Assembly (NCBI GenBank): GCA_010909165.1
Contig: MU008198.1
Span: forward strand, 62,001-126,000
Source of the DNA: Anthoceros angustus
Lineage: Eukaryota > Streptophyta > Anthocerotopsida > Anthocerotales > Anthocerotaceae
Length of the DNA: 64,000 bases
Direction: 5' to 3'
The notes beneath the pieces were generated by a model. The model worked only from the letters and a program-made list of their open reading frames with translations. It searched no databases and was not told where the DNA came from. Within the stretch, counting starts at the first letter, position 1. Every line of letters starts with the position of its first letter. The position numbers were made by a program, and so were the translations under genes. Below are positions 42,464 to 56,400 of this stretch, piece by piece.

Positions 42464-45400
42464 GGTGGCACCTGTGCTCGGCGAGCGCTAGGCGAACAGG
42501 AAGGAGCTTTGGAGCTACACCACGGGGCTCATCAAGTTGGAGCCGGAGGTTGCTTGGTGTCTGGAGGTCGCGACTGTCCGCAGATGGGCACGGGCAGGAA
42601 GATATGAAGACGCTGGCAAACCGCAATTGGGCTGGAAAGTTGGAAGTTGGGAATCGGGAATATAATGCTGCAGCGCTAGCGATAATAGGAGGGGAAAGGA
42701 AAGGAAAGCGGGTTGCAGGAATCGAGAGGAGCTGCGTCTGGAAGCGCGGGCTCCAGCCACCCAAGCCTGCAGGCAACAGTACGGGACTCGGGAGCGAGAC
42801 TAGAAAGCAGGTCCAGGTCGAGGAGCGGCACTGGGAGTTTGGAAGTAGGCTCGCGCGCTGATTTTTATGTTGAAATCTGCGGGCAGGGGACTCGTGTGGA
42901 AGCGAGGTGAAGAGCGGGCAAGGAGAAGAGGAATCGGCAAGTGGAGCGACGGGGACCGGGCCGGTGGCGCCTGCTGTCTTCATTGGCCCGGGCGGGCAAC
43001 TGCCATAACAGACGGCCAGACGTGCGGTCCCTCCTCTGACATCTCCTTCCCACGCCTCACGCCATCATGGCCCGCGCATACTATACTGCCATGGCGTCAC
43101 TTACGCTACGTCGCAGCACCGAGCTCGCCATGCATTGCTGCACCAAACCCGCTTCTCACATGTTACTGACCATTCAATGGAGCCAGCAGCATCTCTTAAT
43201 TAATATTCAACTTATGCAACCCATTTTCTTCCTTTCCTGCTCTGGCCTGCTGCTCTGCTGCTCTGCTCGTCTGCTGCTCTGCTCCTCTGCTGCTCTGCGC
43301 ACTACCGCACTGCTTTGCTCTGTCCTTTCTCTGCTCCCCTGTACGATGTCAGCTTTTGTTTTCTCCTCCACGAAATTGTCAACTCGGTCAGGCAGACGCA
43401 TGCATTCGACAGCCATTTGACAGGACCACATGGAAACCGTTTACCAAGTTTATCCCCTCGGCGCTGTTATAACGTCGTAAATCGAGCGCGTACGCAGGAT
43501 GGAGTAATGGACGCCTCCGCTCATATTGATGGCGCGCTATGAGTGAGCTAACCGTCCACGGAATTCAGGGACAACTTTTATTCCGCGCTTTCACCTGGGT
43601 TGTGGAAGGGGCAACCGGGCAACCGGGCAACCAGCCTTCGTACGGTAGCTGCGGATATGCCCTTGAGAGAAAGCCACCATGAATGCTGGCACAAGGGAAT
43701 TCAAGAAGCCCGTCTTTATTTCAAGACTCTTAAATATCTTCCGGGGACACAAACGACAACATATCCCACAGTTTGTCCTATGAAGGGAGCTGCATGTACA
43801 AGTATGTGGGTATATATTTTAGGTGTAGCATGAAAGACAGTCGCGAACCGCATTCCCACGGTTCCCGCCACGCGTCGTGGAAGGACCTGGGAATTCGGAA
43901 CACCCCACCTTTGTGGGCACCTTTTTCTTTCCTTCGCCATTGTTTTGTCTGCCATGTGCGAGCAGGCGGCATAAATGCATGAATACTAATTTGCTCAGAT
44001 GAATACTTGTTTCCTTCACATTTTCACGGGCTATTCTGGGTCATGGGACGGGCTAACTTTTGAAACCAGGTCCGGGTCTCCTTTTGCACCATCGGTAAAA
44101 TTAATTGAATTATATATTATTATTTTAACTATAAATTTAAAATATTATATAAAATATGTCAGATAAATGAAGTTATACAAGGCCTATTGGTCACGTCTTA
44201 AGAAGATTACGTAAGTAGAAACAACATGTTTGCAAAAATATATTATCTCATATGGTCAATGATATTAGTAAAATACTCAAGTGTACTTTTTACTTCGTAT
44301 AGTATATGAAAATGGGATACCCTGCAATGCACAAGGCTATCCACCAAGTCAGCAAATAATTACGCACATATGTACCATATAAACAATTACTCAACTGGAG
44401 GATTGTTGCATAAGGCTTCTGGTCCCAGGTGCAAGCCTCTTGAATGTCCAAGTAGTGCGTGCAGTAAGTGGAAATGCTAGGCAGCAGACGTAAGGTTAGC
44501 CAATTATGAATAGTGTCTCATGGGAGACTTGCAATCACACGTCTTTTAGCCATTCAAACGAAAACAAAGAGCTTGAGAACAAAAGACACATAATGGCGAA
44601 GCCATGGGGAAGGCAAATCCCTTGTAAGGTCCTTATTTTACATCAGAAGGTGATTTCCTGCAAGGGTAACCCCTTCAAGCAGAGGGCAAATTTGGGTTCC
44701 CCTTGCACCTGCCGGCCCTATATTCTAAACACCGAGATGGCATGTGGCTAACCGCATTTAAACAACCCCACGATGGATGTGGTTATTATCTTCCATGACC
44801 TCCTCCAAAAGTTCATCCACGTGCCAAAACCACGGAGTCGAAATGCATGGGGATGAGTCCATGAAAACTGGTTGTACCTCCGATTCCTCACCTGTAAATG
44901 AAAACTGCTCTGAGCCTCGTTTTTTGCGGTGCGTTTTGAAAAAAGCGGGGGAGAGGTTGCGATGCCTGCCTACCTCGCTCTGTTGAGCATTTACGAATGT
45001 CCGCTCCCCTTCCAACGCCATCCGCTCCAAGCCCCGCCAAAGATGCATACCGTGCATTTGATGTGTGCCCTTACCGCATCCGTCGTCCTCTACCACGCCA
45101 CAGAGAGCAGTGTGCTAGAAAACTCAAGCCATCCTCCATGTCCTCCTCGAGCGCAGACTTGATCCTTGTTTTTCGGTTGCCATGCCACTTCCTTTCAACA
45201 AGCGGTAGGTCACAAAATCTTTCACCTCCATGTTCCTGTCAAGCCCAACCAACTTTGTGTCCAGCCTAGAGTGTCCTTCAATTGTGGCTTGCGGCATCTC
45301 TAGGGGCAGATCAGCCATCGCATGCAGCGTGTCTCAAGTCCGTCTCAGCCCTCAACTCTATTTTCTTCGGCTTAGGCATCTGGACACATCGTTGGTTGCG

Positions 45401-46200
45401 ATTAACAGAGCTATGGAAGCACAACATGCACAAGCTGCAGTTGTAGAGTGATGGAATGGAAACACATGGAGATCAACATACCTTGCCCTAACCTAGGCTC
45501 CAGCGTGATTCTGGCGGGAGTGAATCCAAACTAACACGGTTACATGCTAACCCTAATGGGGTCTCGACGGAAATCCACTTATAATATCCATTAATAACAT
45601 GCTGGTAATAGACAACAATATTGGGCTTGTGCTGGAAAGACCATGGAAGTTAAGGCGATGCTAGGTGATGCTAGGTGACGCTAGGCGATGCTAGGTGATG
45701 TTAAGCGACCCTAGGCGATGCTAGGCCGTGCTAGGCGAGGCTACGCAAGGCGACGCTAGCTCTTTAAGCAAGTAGGCAAGGGACTCTCTAAAGTGTGCCT
45801 AAGGCTTCAGGCCTAGAGAGGGGACCAAGCCAAGGCCAGGAGGAGGCAGAAGCCCAAGTCAAGGCCAGGAGGAGGCGAAGAAGCCAAGTCAAGGCCAAGG
45901 AGGAGAAGCCCAAGTCAAGGCCAAGGAGGAGGCGAAGAAGCCCATACCAAGGAGAGGAATGAGGCTCCATAATGGCCTTTAAGGCCAACCAAGGGAGAAA
46001 CAAGAGTATTTTACCTTGGATTCCAAGGGATAAGGGAGAAGTGGATAGATGGGTATGTCATCATCCATTTGATTTCACTCTCGTCCAAAACTCCTTAATC
46101 CACCCCATCCAAGTATGATCCACCCGGTGCTTAACTGAGCTCGCCTTTGCTATCCAACTCACCCAACTCACAGTTTAACCAATAGCTGCAGAGTATTTGT
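42464..46200. other. Upstream of beta-helix B, then repeat-rich DNA without clear genes
   Basis: 43,238-43,320 is a CTCTGCTG-type microsatellite. 43,610-43,635 repeats GGGCAACC. 44,090-44,400 is AT-rich. Reverse-strand frames at 44,758-45,318 are open but carry no motif I recognise. Confidence 0.45.
45652..45960 (+). repeat. Two adjacent tandem arrays: CGATGCTAGG (10 bp) and a 30-35 bp AAGCCAAGTCAAGGCCAAGG unit
   Basis: 45,652-45,760 has about ten variants of CGATGCTAGGTGATGCTAGG. 45,825-45,960 has four or five copies of GGCCAAGGAGGAGGCGAAGA with AAGCCCAAGTCAA. They lie a few hundred bases before the gag-only gypsy copy. Confidence 0.85.
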
Positions 46201-47990
46201 ATGCAATTTAACATGCATAGATACTTAGAGGTTTCACTAATCACGATCTAAGTTAGCGGTGTGTTAACCTTGATTAAGGGTTTGACCTAGCCACTAACCG
46301 GAGTGCAGACACACTCGATCCGGACGGAGCTACCAACCAGCAAGTCCATCGAGCGAATTCAAGTCCCACCAAGAGAGAGAAGTAATACACCTCGATTTTG
46401 GTACCAAGGACAGGAGGAAACCCAACACAATCAACAATCTTTGAAGGATGCATGAGTGGCAACACACAAGACATTGGTGTCATGACAACTCAAATGGAAA
46501 TAAAGGAGGACTTGTCTCTAGGAGTCGCCAAGATGGGAGGAGAGACAAGGATCGAATGGAGTTGTTCATGACGGGCACCTTGCCACGGAGGACTTCATCG
46601 AAGTGTGGTGCGGAGATGGAATTGAAGACCGGATACACGAGCGATACGGCTTCATCCAAATGTCAAGTACTTGGGGATGAAGCATTGGCTATATGAGCAC
46701 AAGGCGAGGTTGTTGAGCGCACATCCGGAGGACCGAGTAGCAGCTCCCAAGGAACCAGCAGACGGAGCAAAGGCACCGAGTGGGCACGATCCCATCAAGA
46801 GATGTTTAACATCTTCCGGCCGGAGTTTCTCGCAAGCACGGATGAGAAGATCTCCGAAATACACTTCAAGATGAAGTCGAGACCGCAAGATGGCTTATCA
46901 AGAATCGACCAGTTGGTACGTGACACCAAGATCATGAGTGACCGATCGTCCGCAGAGAAGTACTTGTTGCATCATGCCATGCATGAAGGTGCAACAAGCA
47001 TGTGCACAAGACGGGCAACATTACACCTCAAGGAAGTGTACGATGGTCGACAAGATAGGGCTCACTGACACTTTCTCTCGGCCAGTGATTACTCCAAAGA
47101 CAAGTAGGAGTGGTGGACGACATGACCGACGGGAGGTCGAGTGAGGAGCTCGAGACAAGCCACCAGCCCCAAGTGACGAGCCCCTCGTGAGGTGCCGAGG
47201 ACGGACTCATTCCCCTCATGAGTGCAGCATGCATTCTGGAGGAGTCAAGGGTGAGGAGCCATGCCCTAGTGTGGGAGGTACGGCACAATGAAGCGTGTTG
47301 GGAGAAGCATCCGAATTGCGGCTCACGGTTATCGAGCAAAGAACCCGCCAATGCATGGCCAACCTCATCCACAAAAATCAGCAAAGGCGCCTGCGTGGAG
47401 GAGGCACCGCGAAGTCCGTGGACAAAAGAAACGGGAAGCATCAAAGAAGACGATTACCACGTGGCACGCCCGCAAAGCCGGGAGAAGTTGGTGGAAGGCT
47501 AAGATCAAGGAGAGCAGCATCATCGAGGACGAAGAAGATGAGCACAAGCTTGGATACATGGCGATCGTGACCAGATCCAAGGGCAGGAAGAAACCTCCGC
47601 GCCTACGAGAAGATAGCTCGAGGAAGAAGAGGTCTTGACACCGCAGGAAGAAGACATGGAAGGAAGCTTCGGATCCTCTTCCCGAACCTATGCCAAGATG
47701 CCAAAGTCGCTTTGAGCCATTGCCAACAGAGCAACGTGGGAGCAACATCAAAGTCCGTGAGGGCATGTGGAGAAACCCATGCGATTATCGACGAGAGATG
47801 GCACAAAAGCTCGAGATGCCAAACCCTTACAAGACATGGGGTTGAGCGTGAAGGAAGCCGGTTCTCGCGGATGTTGACAACCCTTGAAGACTTAAGCAAG
47901 TCAAAATAAACGGATAGACGATCCATCCTTCCATCGCAACCTCGTCCGGGTCAGCTTAAATCCGGCTAGGGTTCTTTAGATCATGTGTAA
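46200..47990 (+). mobile_element. Ty3/gypsy-family gag-only copy (no pol)
   Basis: From ATGCATAGATACTTAGAGG at 46,213 the sequence matches the reverse-strand element at 63,090-61,360: leader, gag (ELKTGYTSD-like and HPNAKYLGMKHW-like region, frameshifted), CCHC-like knuckle region with HNEACWEKHPNCG near 47,290-47,330, DEHKLGYMAIVTRSKGRKKP at 47,538-47,595, and LSVKEAG near 47,845. Immediately after the gag end the sequence changes to ATTATAAACC-type flank. No protease or RT follows. Many frameshifts. Confidence 0.75.
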
Positions 47991-48499
47991 TTATAAACCT
48001 TGATTGAATGGCGGCCACGATAGGGCGCCGCATGCGGCATAAGACATAGTGCGCCGAGCATGAGCAAATAAAAACACCCACGGCAATAATCCCGACCAAA
48101 GCATATGCTATCTAACACCTAAATTATTTGGAAACCATCTATGGAAACTCTATAATGTGGTATTTGAGATGTACTTCCTTCCAAATTGGGTTCAATAAAA
48201 GCATTTGTTGATTCATTACTTGATGGACCCTATGCACATTGGGAAGAATGTAAACAAATCTTGAAACATGTGACTGGCATTTGCAAAACCCTTGCAGTAG
48301 GCTAGATCTAAGTTAGTAATACAAAAATCCTCACTGGTGGCCTCAAGAAGACTCGATGGCAAAGGTGGTACTGAATCTCCACCTTGGGTTTTAGGGACAC
48401 AAATAAAAAAGTTTCAAACAAGCGAGGCGAGTTGAGAGACCGAATTGCAACCTTATAACCCCCTACAAGATATGGATCAAACTTGAAGCGGTGCTTCTA

Positions 48500-49700
48500 A
48501 AGATTATGGGGATAGTATATCGGGGTTAAAGTCACATGATCATCATCTACTTTTAAGTGATTTATGGCCATTAGTATTAAAGGTTTAATATCTAAAAGCT
48601 CATGAGGTCGCTTTTGTGGTCTTGGGACTTTATTCGTGGATATGTTCTAAAGAAATCAAGATATCGAGATCCCAAATGAAGGTGTTTGAGTCAAGTAATG
48701 TGTGTCCTAGAGCGAGTTCCCCACATTTTTTTTCAAGTGTCCATGCTTGTGATACACTTGGTTCACAAGAATTATGTGGGCCTACAAGATATCGATGGAT
48801 GTATTTTCTTGAAAGGCATATGAAAGTTTTGAAGGGGTTTCGACAGGGCTAAAGGAAGGTAGCATGGCAAGGATATCTCGCACAAGAGTCTATGTATTAT
48901 TGTGCGTAATATATAGGCCAACAATGTGATGATGGCCATGTATGTGGACCGCAGTATTGAAGCAATGTGACAAAAGTTACTGAAAGGCAGCAATATAACC
49001 GAGGTAGAACGAAACAAAATTACGACACAATGCTAGAAAATTACTTTCACGGAAAAGTGGAGACTAGTATATGATGGAGTTCATACCAACATGTCTTTTG
49101 TGGATTGGCTACAAAATGAAGTAAAGGGGCTATTTCATCGTATTAATCGCTTTTGAATGAATATGGGCTGGACATATATGGACTAGTGAATGGCCTCTAT
49201 AGTCATAGCCAAATCATATTCAATGATGTGTATGGAATGAACATAAGGACGGAATCTTCGATGTAGGAAACTTACAATGATTGTATAATACAACAAAATT
49301 TCCTTAGTGGTCAAACATGCAGATATTGAAGATCGATGATATATTGGAATAGTGCAGTAAAATTTTAAAGGTTGACTTTGGGTTGTTGTCATCATCAGCT
49401 AATTTTTAAAGGTTAAGTGGTTCAAACCATTTTTATGAGGATGCAAATGATCACAAATAAGGGATTGAAGAAGGACGAATGCACATAGTGAACCCTAGAT
49501 CTTGTTATCCTTCTACGAGTTCAAGATGATCCCTTTACCCTTGTGTCACCCAAACTAATTCAAACTTTTGTATGACAATAAAGTGGTTGGACCACCGCAC
49601 GTGGAAAACGTTGTCTTTGAAGAAAATATGGATGTGGATGCATATGGAGGATTTTTCAGCATGTCCCCGCGATTGTTCTCGCTTTAGGGTCGGCCCAAGC
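48500..49700 (+). mobile_element. CACTA (En/Spm) transposon relic with DUF4218-like transposase end
   Basis: 48,770-48,850 reads ELCGPTRYRWMYFLERHMKV then LKGF, and after a frameshift GSMA and YLAQESMYYCA. This is the ELxLxGPVxxRWMYPFERxMKxLKxxVRNxxxPEGSIAxxYxxEE pattern of CACTA-associated DUF4218, with the usual P of the YPFER box changed. The surrounding AT-rich DNA (48,100-49,700) is consistent with decayed transposase but not readable. Confidence 0.65.
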
Positions 49701-49789
49701 CAAGTCAGAATCGATGTACACCCTTGCTACTTTACTTTTTCTTTTAGTAAAAGATGGGTTATCATCAAAACCCATTCTAAATTAGTGTT

Positions 49790-50170
49790 GTAAACGATCG
49801 TGTCTAGTCGTAAAGGGACTTTGTAAACCATACAAGTGTGTAGTAAACTATTGGATGTTGTAAAATACCAGGTATGTTGTAAAAGAACCCATTGTAATGG
49901 AGAAAGTCTGAGTAAATTGATGGCCCGTAGTAAACAAACATGCCATCGTTGTAACGCTCCATAAACTCACAGCCAATGTGCCCGTAGTAAAATCCATTTT
50001 GTTTTGCCACGTCACCGTTGCGCTTTGGCAAAACAAGCCCGAGTAAAGTTGGAATGAGGTTAGTAAATTCTGTATTATACTTGAAAATAATACATGGACT
50101 TGAAACGGTGCCTTCAATTGATGTAGTAAAATGGGCGTACGTGGTAAATGCACCCTGTTGAAACACGGCA
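49790..50170 (+). repeat. Clustered GTAGTAAA/TTGTAAA motifs
   Basis: About thirteen GTAAA-containing heptamers or octamers (TTGTAAAC, TAGTAAAC, GTAGTAAAA, GAGTAAA) on one strand in about 370 bp, spaced 15-40 bp. This resembles the subterminal motif arrays of DNA transposons. Confidence 0.6.
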
Positions 50171-53100
50171 ATTTTGGGCGAGGGCCAGTTCCGAAGGAAC
50201 GACATCCACTTTCAAGATCGCTGTCAACAAGCTGTTGCCATACTTAGACAAGTTTGTGGGAATGCGCCTCGCACATTACAAGAATCTAAGTCATGGATCG
50301 GCTGCACGGTGTCCCGCTGACAATAGTTTTCCCGCATGGGTGAGGTGGTGCGCACTTTAATTGGTGTGCTTTAGGTAGCGGTCATGTGGACCGCACTGGC
50401 CTTCAATCGCCTGTCACACCCAATGGGCAAGCATGCACATTGGCGATTTGAACCATGGATCGGTTTGTCCGCTGACCGCTGCATTGACAATAGTTGCCCG
50501 CTGCCTGCTTTCACCCCATCGCGCTTATTTTGTATACATTTGCTCAAACTTCAAAGGATAACAAGTTCATACTCGGACAAAGTTGCGTCGACCATCTGTG
50601 CACTGCCCAATCGAGGAGGGCCTACTATGTCTCTTGATCGTAGAAGGTCCTACCTAAACCCATGCAATTTTGTGCCGATTTGGAAACCAGCGCCTATCTA
50701 TGTCAAAATGCCTAGCACACTTTTCCATAAACCCTAAAAACACTGCAAACTTTTCCATCCCCACTACTATGCCACACCTCAATAATTAATCCCTACCATG
50801 CTAGGAGGCATGGTAATCGAAGACACAAGATGACATTCCCGCCTAATCCATCTCCACCGCTTCAAAGACTTTATTACACCGCATACCGACAAGTGCACGC
50901 GGTTCAAACTTAAAAGCAAACAACCGGCCAGCAACAATTGCTCAGCCTTTCTCGCCTGATGCTGACAAGCCCGCTATCTCGACACAACCGCCACCACTTG
51001 AGAAGCCTCTTCATTGAAGCAAAGAGTTGAGTAGCAAAACCAGTGCTCATACTGCTGTACATAAACGCATAGCATGTCCAACAGGAAAAGGTGATCCTAT
51101 GATTTCTTCACAACCCATAGCTCGCCAGCTTTGGGGCCAGGAAAAGCACATCCGTCATCACCCTCCCGGCCCGGTCCACATTGCCATGCGACGCTTGTCC
51201 CAAGGCGGCCTGTCCGCACGCCAACCTCATCTCGCCCAATTGTGTATCACGAATATCATCAAACCGCATATTGATATCCAGGCAAATGATGGCTCATCTG
51301 GTGGCTCATTGGCATGCATGTATTCGGCTCAAACACGTGCCCCTTTCCACACAAAGAACGCCAAACTTACTCCCCAAGAGATAGGAATGAAAAGCGGCCT
51401 ACAAGCGTCCCCACCTCCACCACTGCTGATAAATGCGAGAGGGTGATGGACCGATTTCCTCCAAGATGTCGACAATGTATCACCTGGGCCTTCGCAGATG
51501 GCATAGATACGGAGTGCCCAAGCGCATCGACATGCCACCCACCAATGGCGAATCCAACCGATTCGGACCATGTCCGAGAGGCCGGGCCGTAGTCGCCGAT
51601 TGCCACCGAAATGGAAAGTCTCGCTCAAACCACTCATCATGCTCGCCGCCAATTGAATCACCCATCGCCATGCCTCGGTGTCCATATTGCAGTGATGGAT
51701 GTCATCCCCGAAAGCGCTTTTACACCCACATGGAGCTCCATGTCCAAGTCCAGACTGGGATTGGGCGGGTCCGGTGTACACCCATTCCCGCACGGCACGC
51801 AATCGGCCTCTCATCCACCTCACCGATCCTCACCCACCAAGCCCTTTGACGCCACATTTTGTCCTTGACTCATCAAGCGGGTGCGCCGAGGACTTGCAAC
51901 GTGCCTCCCGATCCCATCGACACTATGTGGGATTTGTGCTCCTCACAACAGTTTCACTCCTATTGCTCGCCTGGACGCCATGGTGAGCAAGAGAGCCTGC
52001 CAAGAGAGGTATATGGCGAGTGCTCGTGTGAGATGGTGGCCTTGTTTTCAAGGAAGGCGGCATGGAGCGAAATCAATCGGATATAAGCGAGTGTGTTCCC
52101 ACCTCTAAGCGTAATGCCAAAGTATGCGGTTACAATGCACTTCCGCTCACAATGCGTTCCCGACCTGGACGTAATGCATCGACAAGAGGCTCTTTAACGC
52201 CGCAAGTTCGAGCTGGACAAGTATATCATCACCATGGTTCCGCCCATCGTGAATAGGCGATTCCTAGGCGCGATGCCCATGTCCGGGATTGCAAGTTACA
52301 GGGGAGACGCGGTTCGATCGTTGCCCTAAGACATGTCGACATCACACATACCTAACTCGGCGAATGTGTAAGGTGCTTTCACGCAAGGTTACAACCCATC
52401 CATTTCGGACGGGCTGCCACAACTTATGCTTGTCCTCCAGGGGCACCCATGGAGGTCGAGGTCATGGATCGTGAAGAGTTGCTACAAGGGATGCTGATGA
52501 CTCTGAGGAGGAGGAGGTACCATACCGCGCGTAGGGAGCAGAGGACCGTAATGCAACCCGAGCCGCCGTACGCATAATCCAGATGATGAAGAAGTAGTTC
52601 GCTAACGAGGATGACATGCTGGCTCATATCATTCCATCCCATCGCTGGCATGGTAGACATTGACGGGCTGAAGCCGAAGCTTTTGTTCAATAGTAGGGAC
52701 CAGATAAGTGGCCGAGAGCACACCTCTCGCGATTGTGGCTCTCTCAGTCCAAGAAAGCTTCAACTTGTTCGACAACAAGAATGTCAAGCTTCTTGTCATC
52801 CGCACACGCTTGCTTCCTTCTCCGAACACACTCGGCAAGATGCACAAAGGATTCTTCTCCATGTGGCACAATCAAGCTCGCTGGTTCTGATGTCCAAGGG
52901 ACCGCAGCATTTATCGGGAGAGCGCAGGATGCCACTGCTACCATTAGAGGCCTCAAACCGCCAGAACGGTTCAAGCCGGGCTGCAAAACGTTCCGCATTT
53001 CCCTTTGGTGGAACGGCTTCAGCGGATCTTCCGATGTCCGAGGCTTGCACACAACATGACATGGTGGTCTCTGCAATCGTAGCCCGGATAGAGAAGATGC

Positions 53101-53175
53101 GGATTTTAGCCGGCTGGCTGACCCCTGCGTGGAGAGCTTTGGATCGGTGGGGAACTTCGCCAAGAAGAGCTCTAC
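50171..53175. other. Open frames without recognised domains, possibly transposon interior
   Basis: Several frames of 60-250 codons occur on both strands (e.g. 52,611-53,366 + and 51,329-51,823 -). Repeated reading of both strands shows no family motif that I can defend. The stretch lies between two motif clusters. Confidence 0.4.
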
Positions 53176-53450
53176 TAGAAATGGAGCTATGTTACACTCT
53201 CTATGTTAAGATTTGGACCCTCGGATGTAACACTCATGTTGCAATTTTGGGGTCATGTAATACTTTTTGGACCCTTGTTACACTTTTGCTTGGCTTGAAA
53301 CCATACTTACGGCCGTTGTTGCAATCAATGTTGCAATGGTGTTGCAATTATGTTAAGATGAAGTGAGGTGGTTTCGCCCTCTCTCAAAATTGCAACATGA
53401 TTGTAACATCTAAAGTGTTACAAGAGAGGTCTTGTAACACTTTTGGAGGC
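53176..53450. repeat. Clustered TGTAACAC/GTTGCAAT motifs in both orientations
   Basis: At least ten copies of TGTTACAC, TGTAACAC, TTGTAACA or TGTTGCAAT in about 270 bp, in both orientations. Likely a transposon end or subterminal region. Confidence 0.6.
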
Positions 53451-56400
53451 TTGGTACCGAACCTCCTCCCCATCCACCATTGCCCTTTTATTTTGCCCTT
53501 TGAAATACCACGCTTTTACTTGTTACCACACAGCCTCTTCATCATGACCATATATAAAATACTGTGATTAATACATCCTTGTACTATATGTGATGTAGTC
53601 TACTAGGATAAATGTAATTTATATTATTCTAAGTGCTATATCATGATTCAATTTCATATAAAATAAGTTTGTATTGCCATATACGTAGACAATGGTCCAG
53701 ACATATTCATGGTACGACATTTGTATTTACTATACGTGTAAACAGACGCCCTTTATACCCCTACTTTATCGCATGCCGTCATTATGGTTTGTCCTTCCCA
53801 CGCCATTAACAATAGCCATCGGCTTCCGCCATGGCGCCAAGAAGATATTGTCCCCAATTTATCACCTTATCGTGACGCATCACTATGAGGTTAGCTTCCT
53901 ACAAGATTGTGCATGGAGGAGATTTGGTATGCGCCGGGCTTATGCTTTTCAGCCTCCATGTAAGGCACTTCCTACTCGTCATCGTATGCACCTATGTGAA
54001 ACTTCCGCCTCCCGCTCGATTCGCACTCTTCTTCCCCTCCCACTGCTAATGAGGCAAGCTTTGCCACTTCCTCCGCTTCCTCCTCGCCTCGTAGCACATT
54101 GTACACATTACAAACCAGCATGGCCGGCCATGAGTTATCCAAATACATTGGGTTTCCATGAAGTCATCCATTTGCCTTACCTTCCCCTCCATCTCCTCCT
54201 CTTTCCGCCCTTCATTGACATTTTCCTCTTCCGTCCTCCTTCCACTGCCGTACCCTCATGCCCTTGTCACTCTGCCCACCGCTGCCACCTCCTACTCCTC
54301 CTCCTCCTCTCTTCTCGGCCTCCACCCTTTATCATGTGGCTTGCCTCCGGGCTCCACTATGTGTGTCCATGCTCTCAGATCCGAGGCCGCAAGGTATGTG
54401 TCTGCACGAAATTAGGCACATCGTCCTCTTCAAAGACATGCCTCCTCCTCGGCCGCGTCCATGTTCTCTCGCAGCGCCCCCACGCCCCTGCCCCTGCCTC
54501 CATCTCTGCATTGCCTTTGTCATATCAACTCGCGCACTACATGTTGCCCTCTTAGTCCTCCTTCATTCTCTCCCCCGACATCCGCCTCATGTTCGCTCAC
54601 GCCTCTTTTGCCCCGCCCACCATGGCCGCCGGTGATCCACTCATCCTCCGCCACCCGGCCTCCTCCTAGTCCCCTGGGCGCGATTTCTTTGCCGACGGCC
54701 AGCCAAAGGCATACAATCCCCAAAGGTGGTCGTTGTAGGAAGGAGTCCGCTCCAAGGGAATGGTCTCGTGCTTATTCTGCCGAGCCTGAACGTACCTATC
54801 GAACGGACACTTCATCGAGGTTGGCCGGCTCCACAACCCTAAGTGTGTGGCCTCCACAACTCGTTCCAGTGCTGTAGCCGCACCTGGACCTTCCCACAAC
54901 CCCCGCCTTTCTCCCTGCATTACGAATAGTATCAGTTTAACGCTGCCCTTCTGCCGGGCCCACGACTCAGCGCCTTCAGCCCTCAACCGTCCTACCAACT
55001 CCACCTCAACACACACGCCAGAACACCACCCTTCCTCCTTATCCATTCCTAGTAGTCACAACACCAACACCGATGTATTCATACCTGAAGCCGCTTTTGC
55101 TCTTCCTACCGCTTTCACGCTCAAGGAGAAGTAGCTTTTGGCACTACAACCCCACAGCCCACCCGCTCCAAGAAATTTCCAAGGATGGCTTAGCCCACTT
55201 TTCCGTCACCAACAGGAGTCACGCCCCAGCGCTCTCCTAATCCTCCTGGGCGCCTACCGGCTTCACGCTCATGGAGTAGTCCCTTGTACCACCGCATCCC
55301 CCATGCCTCCGCTCCTGCCAGCCTCCAAGGATGGCTTCCGCCCAGCAGTCGCCCCCAAGCGCCTCCTAATCCTCCTACCGCCTATACTGCTTACGCGAGA
55401 GAAGGCAGCACGACTTGCACCGCATCCCCACAAAGCGTTGCCGGCACTCTCCAAGGTTAGTCTCGCACCCGAGAAATCACCATGAGCACCTCCTCGAGCT
55501 CAGTCCGCCCCAGTGCGCACCCGCATCAAGCGTGTTGAAGCTGGAGCTCGTCACTCGTGAGCTCTAAACACATCCCCTACCACTCCAATTGATCCTCGCA
55601 CGGTGACGCAGAACTCACTCCGCCTCCTCGAGCACCCAAGGCAAGAGCACACGGGTAGGCCGAAGATGGTACCTGGATAGTCTCACTGCCTTGGACGCCA
55701 GTTTCCTATATACCCCCATTACCCTAACTTCTAACTACGGCCTATGTATGTATATAACCAACCTCGCTAGTGTATGTACCTAACCACGGTCGCGGGTAAC
55801 CACGGACGTAGCTCATCATGCGCCCTACGACTTCTTGCACCAACCGCTTCCCCCGCCAAACAAGAGCTTGATCCATGCCAGTGCGATGCCCACCAAGCTA
55901 AACCACCCGCCGCATTCACTCAGCCGTGACCGCCCGGACGACCACTGTTTGACGCCCGCCCGGACGACCTCTCAGAGCCGACTCGCCCGACTTTATCACC
56001 TGATCGGACCTCGCCGGAGCTATTTGACCACTGGCCGACGGACAGCCCGCAGACAGACCACCCGGGTCCATTGGACCTCGCCCGAGACGTACCACCCGCG
56101 AGACCTGTGACCTCGCCTCGACGGATTTGACCACTCCATCCTGACCTCGCCGCCGGACCGCCTGACCACCCGCCGTCGGACCTCGCCCGGACGGACCACC
56201 CGCCCTCCAGCGGACCGGTCTAGGGATTGCTGCTTGTAGAGTCTGATCCAGCGCCGAAATGGCCTTATTGGCCACAACTCCTCCCTATCCTCTTACTTGA
56301 TGCTGACTCAAAAAAAGGCAAAACAAAGCTTATGGAAAATACGGACGCCGGTTGGCACTCCACATCCCAGCATTTTTGGTACATCCATAGTACACACAAG

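Noticed and set aside
45652-45960. CRISPR-like or repeat-protein locus
   Set aside because: Simple degenerate tandem repeats with no spacers and no conserved frame.
51329-51823. Harbinger-type transposase on the reverse strand
   Set aside because: A stretch near 51,270 (LDINMRFDDI) is faintly reminiscent of the family, but no catalytic DDE context could be read.
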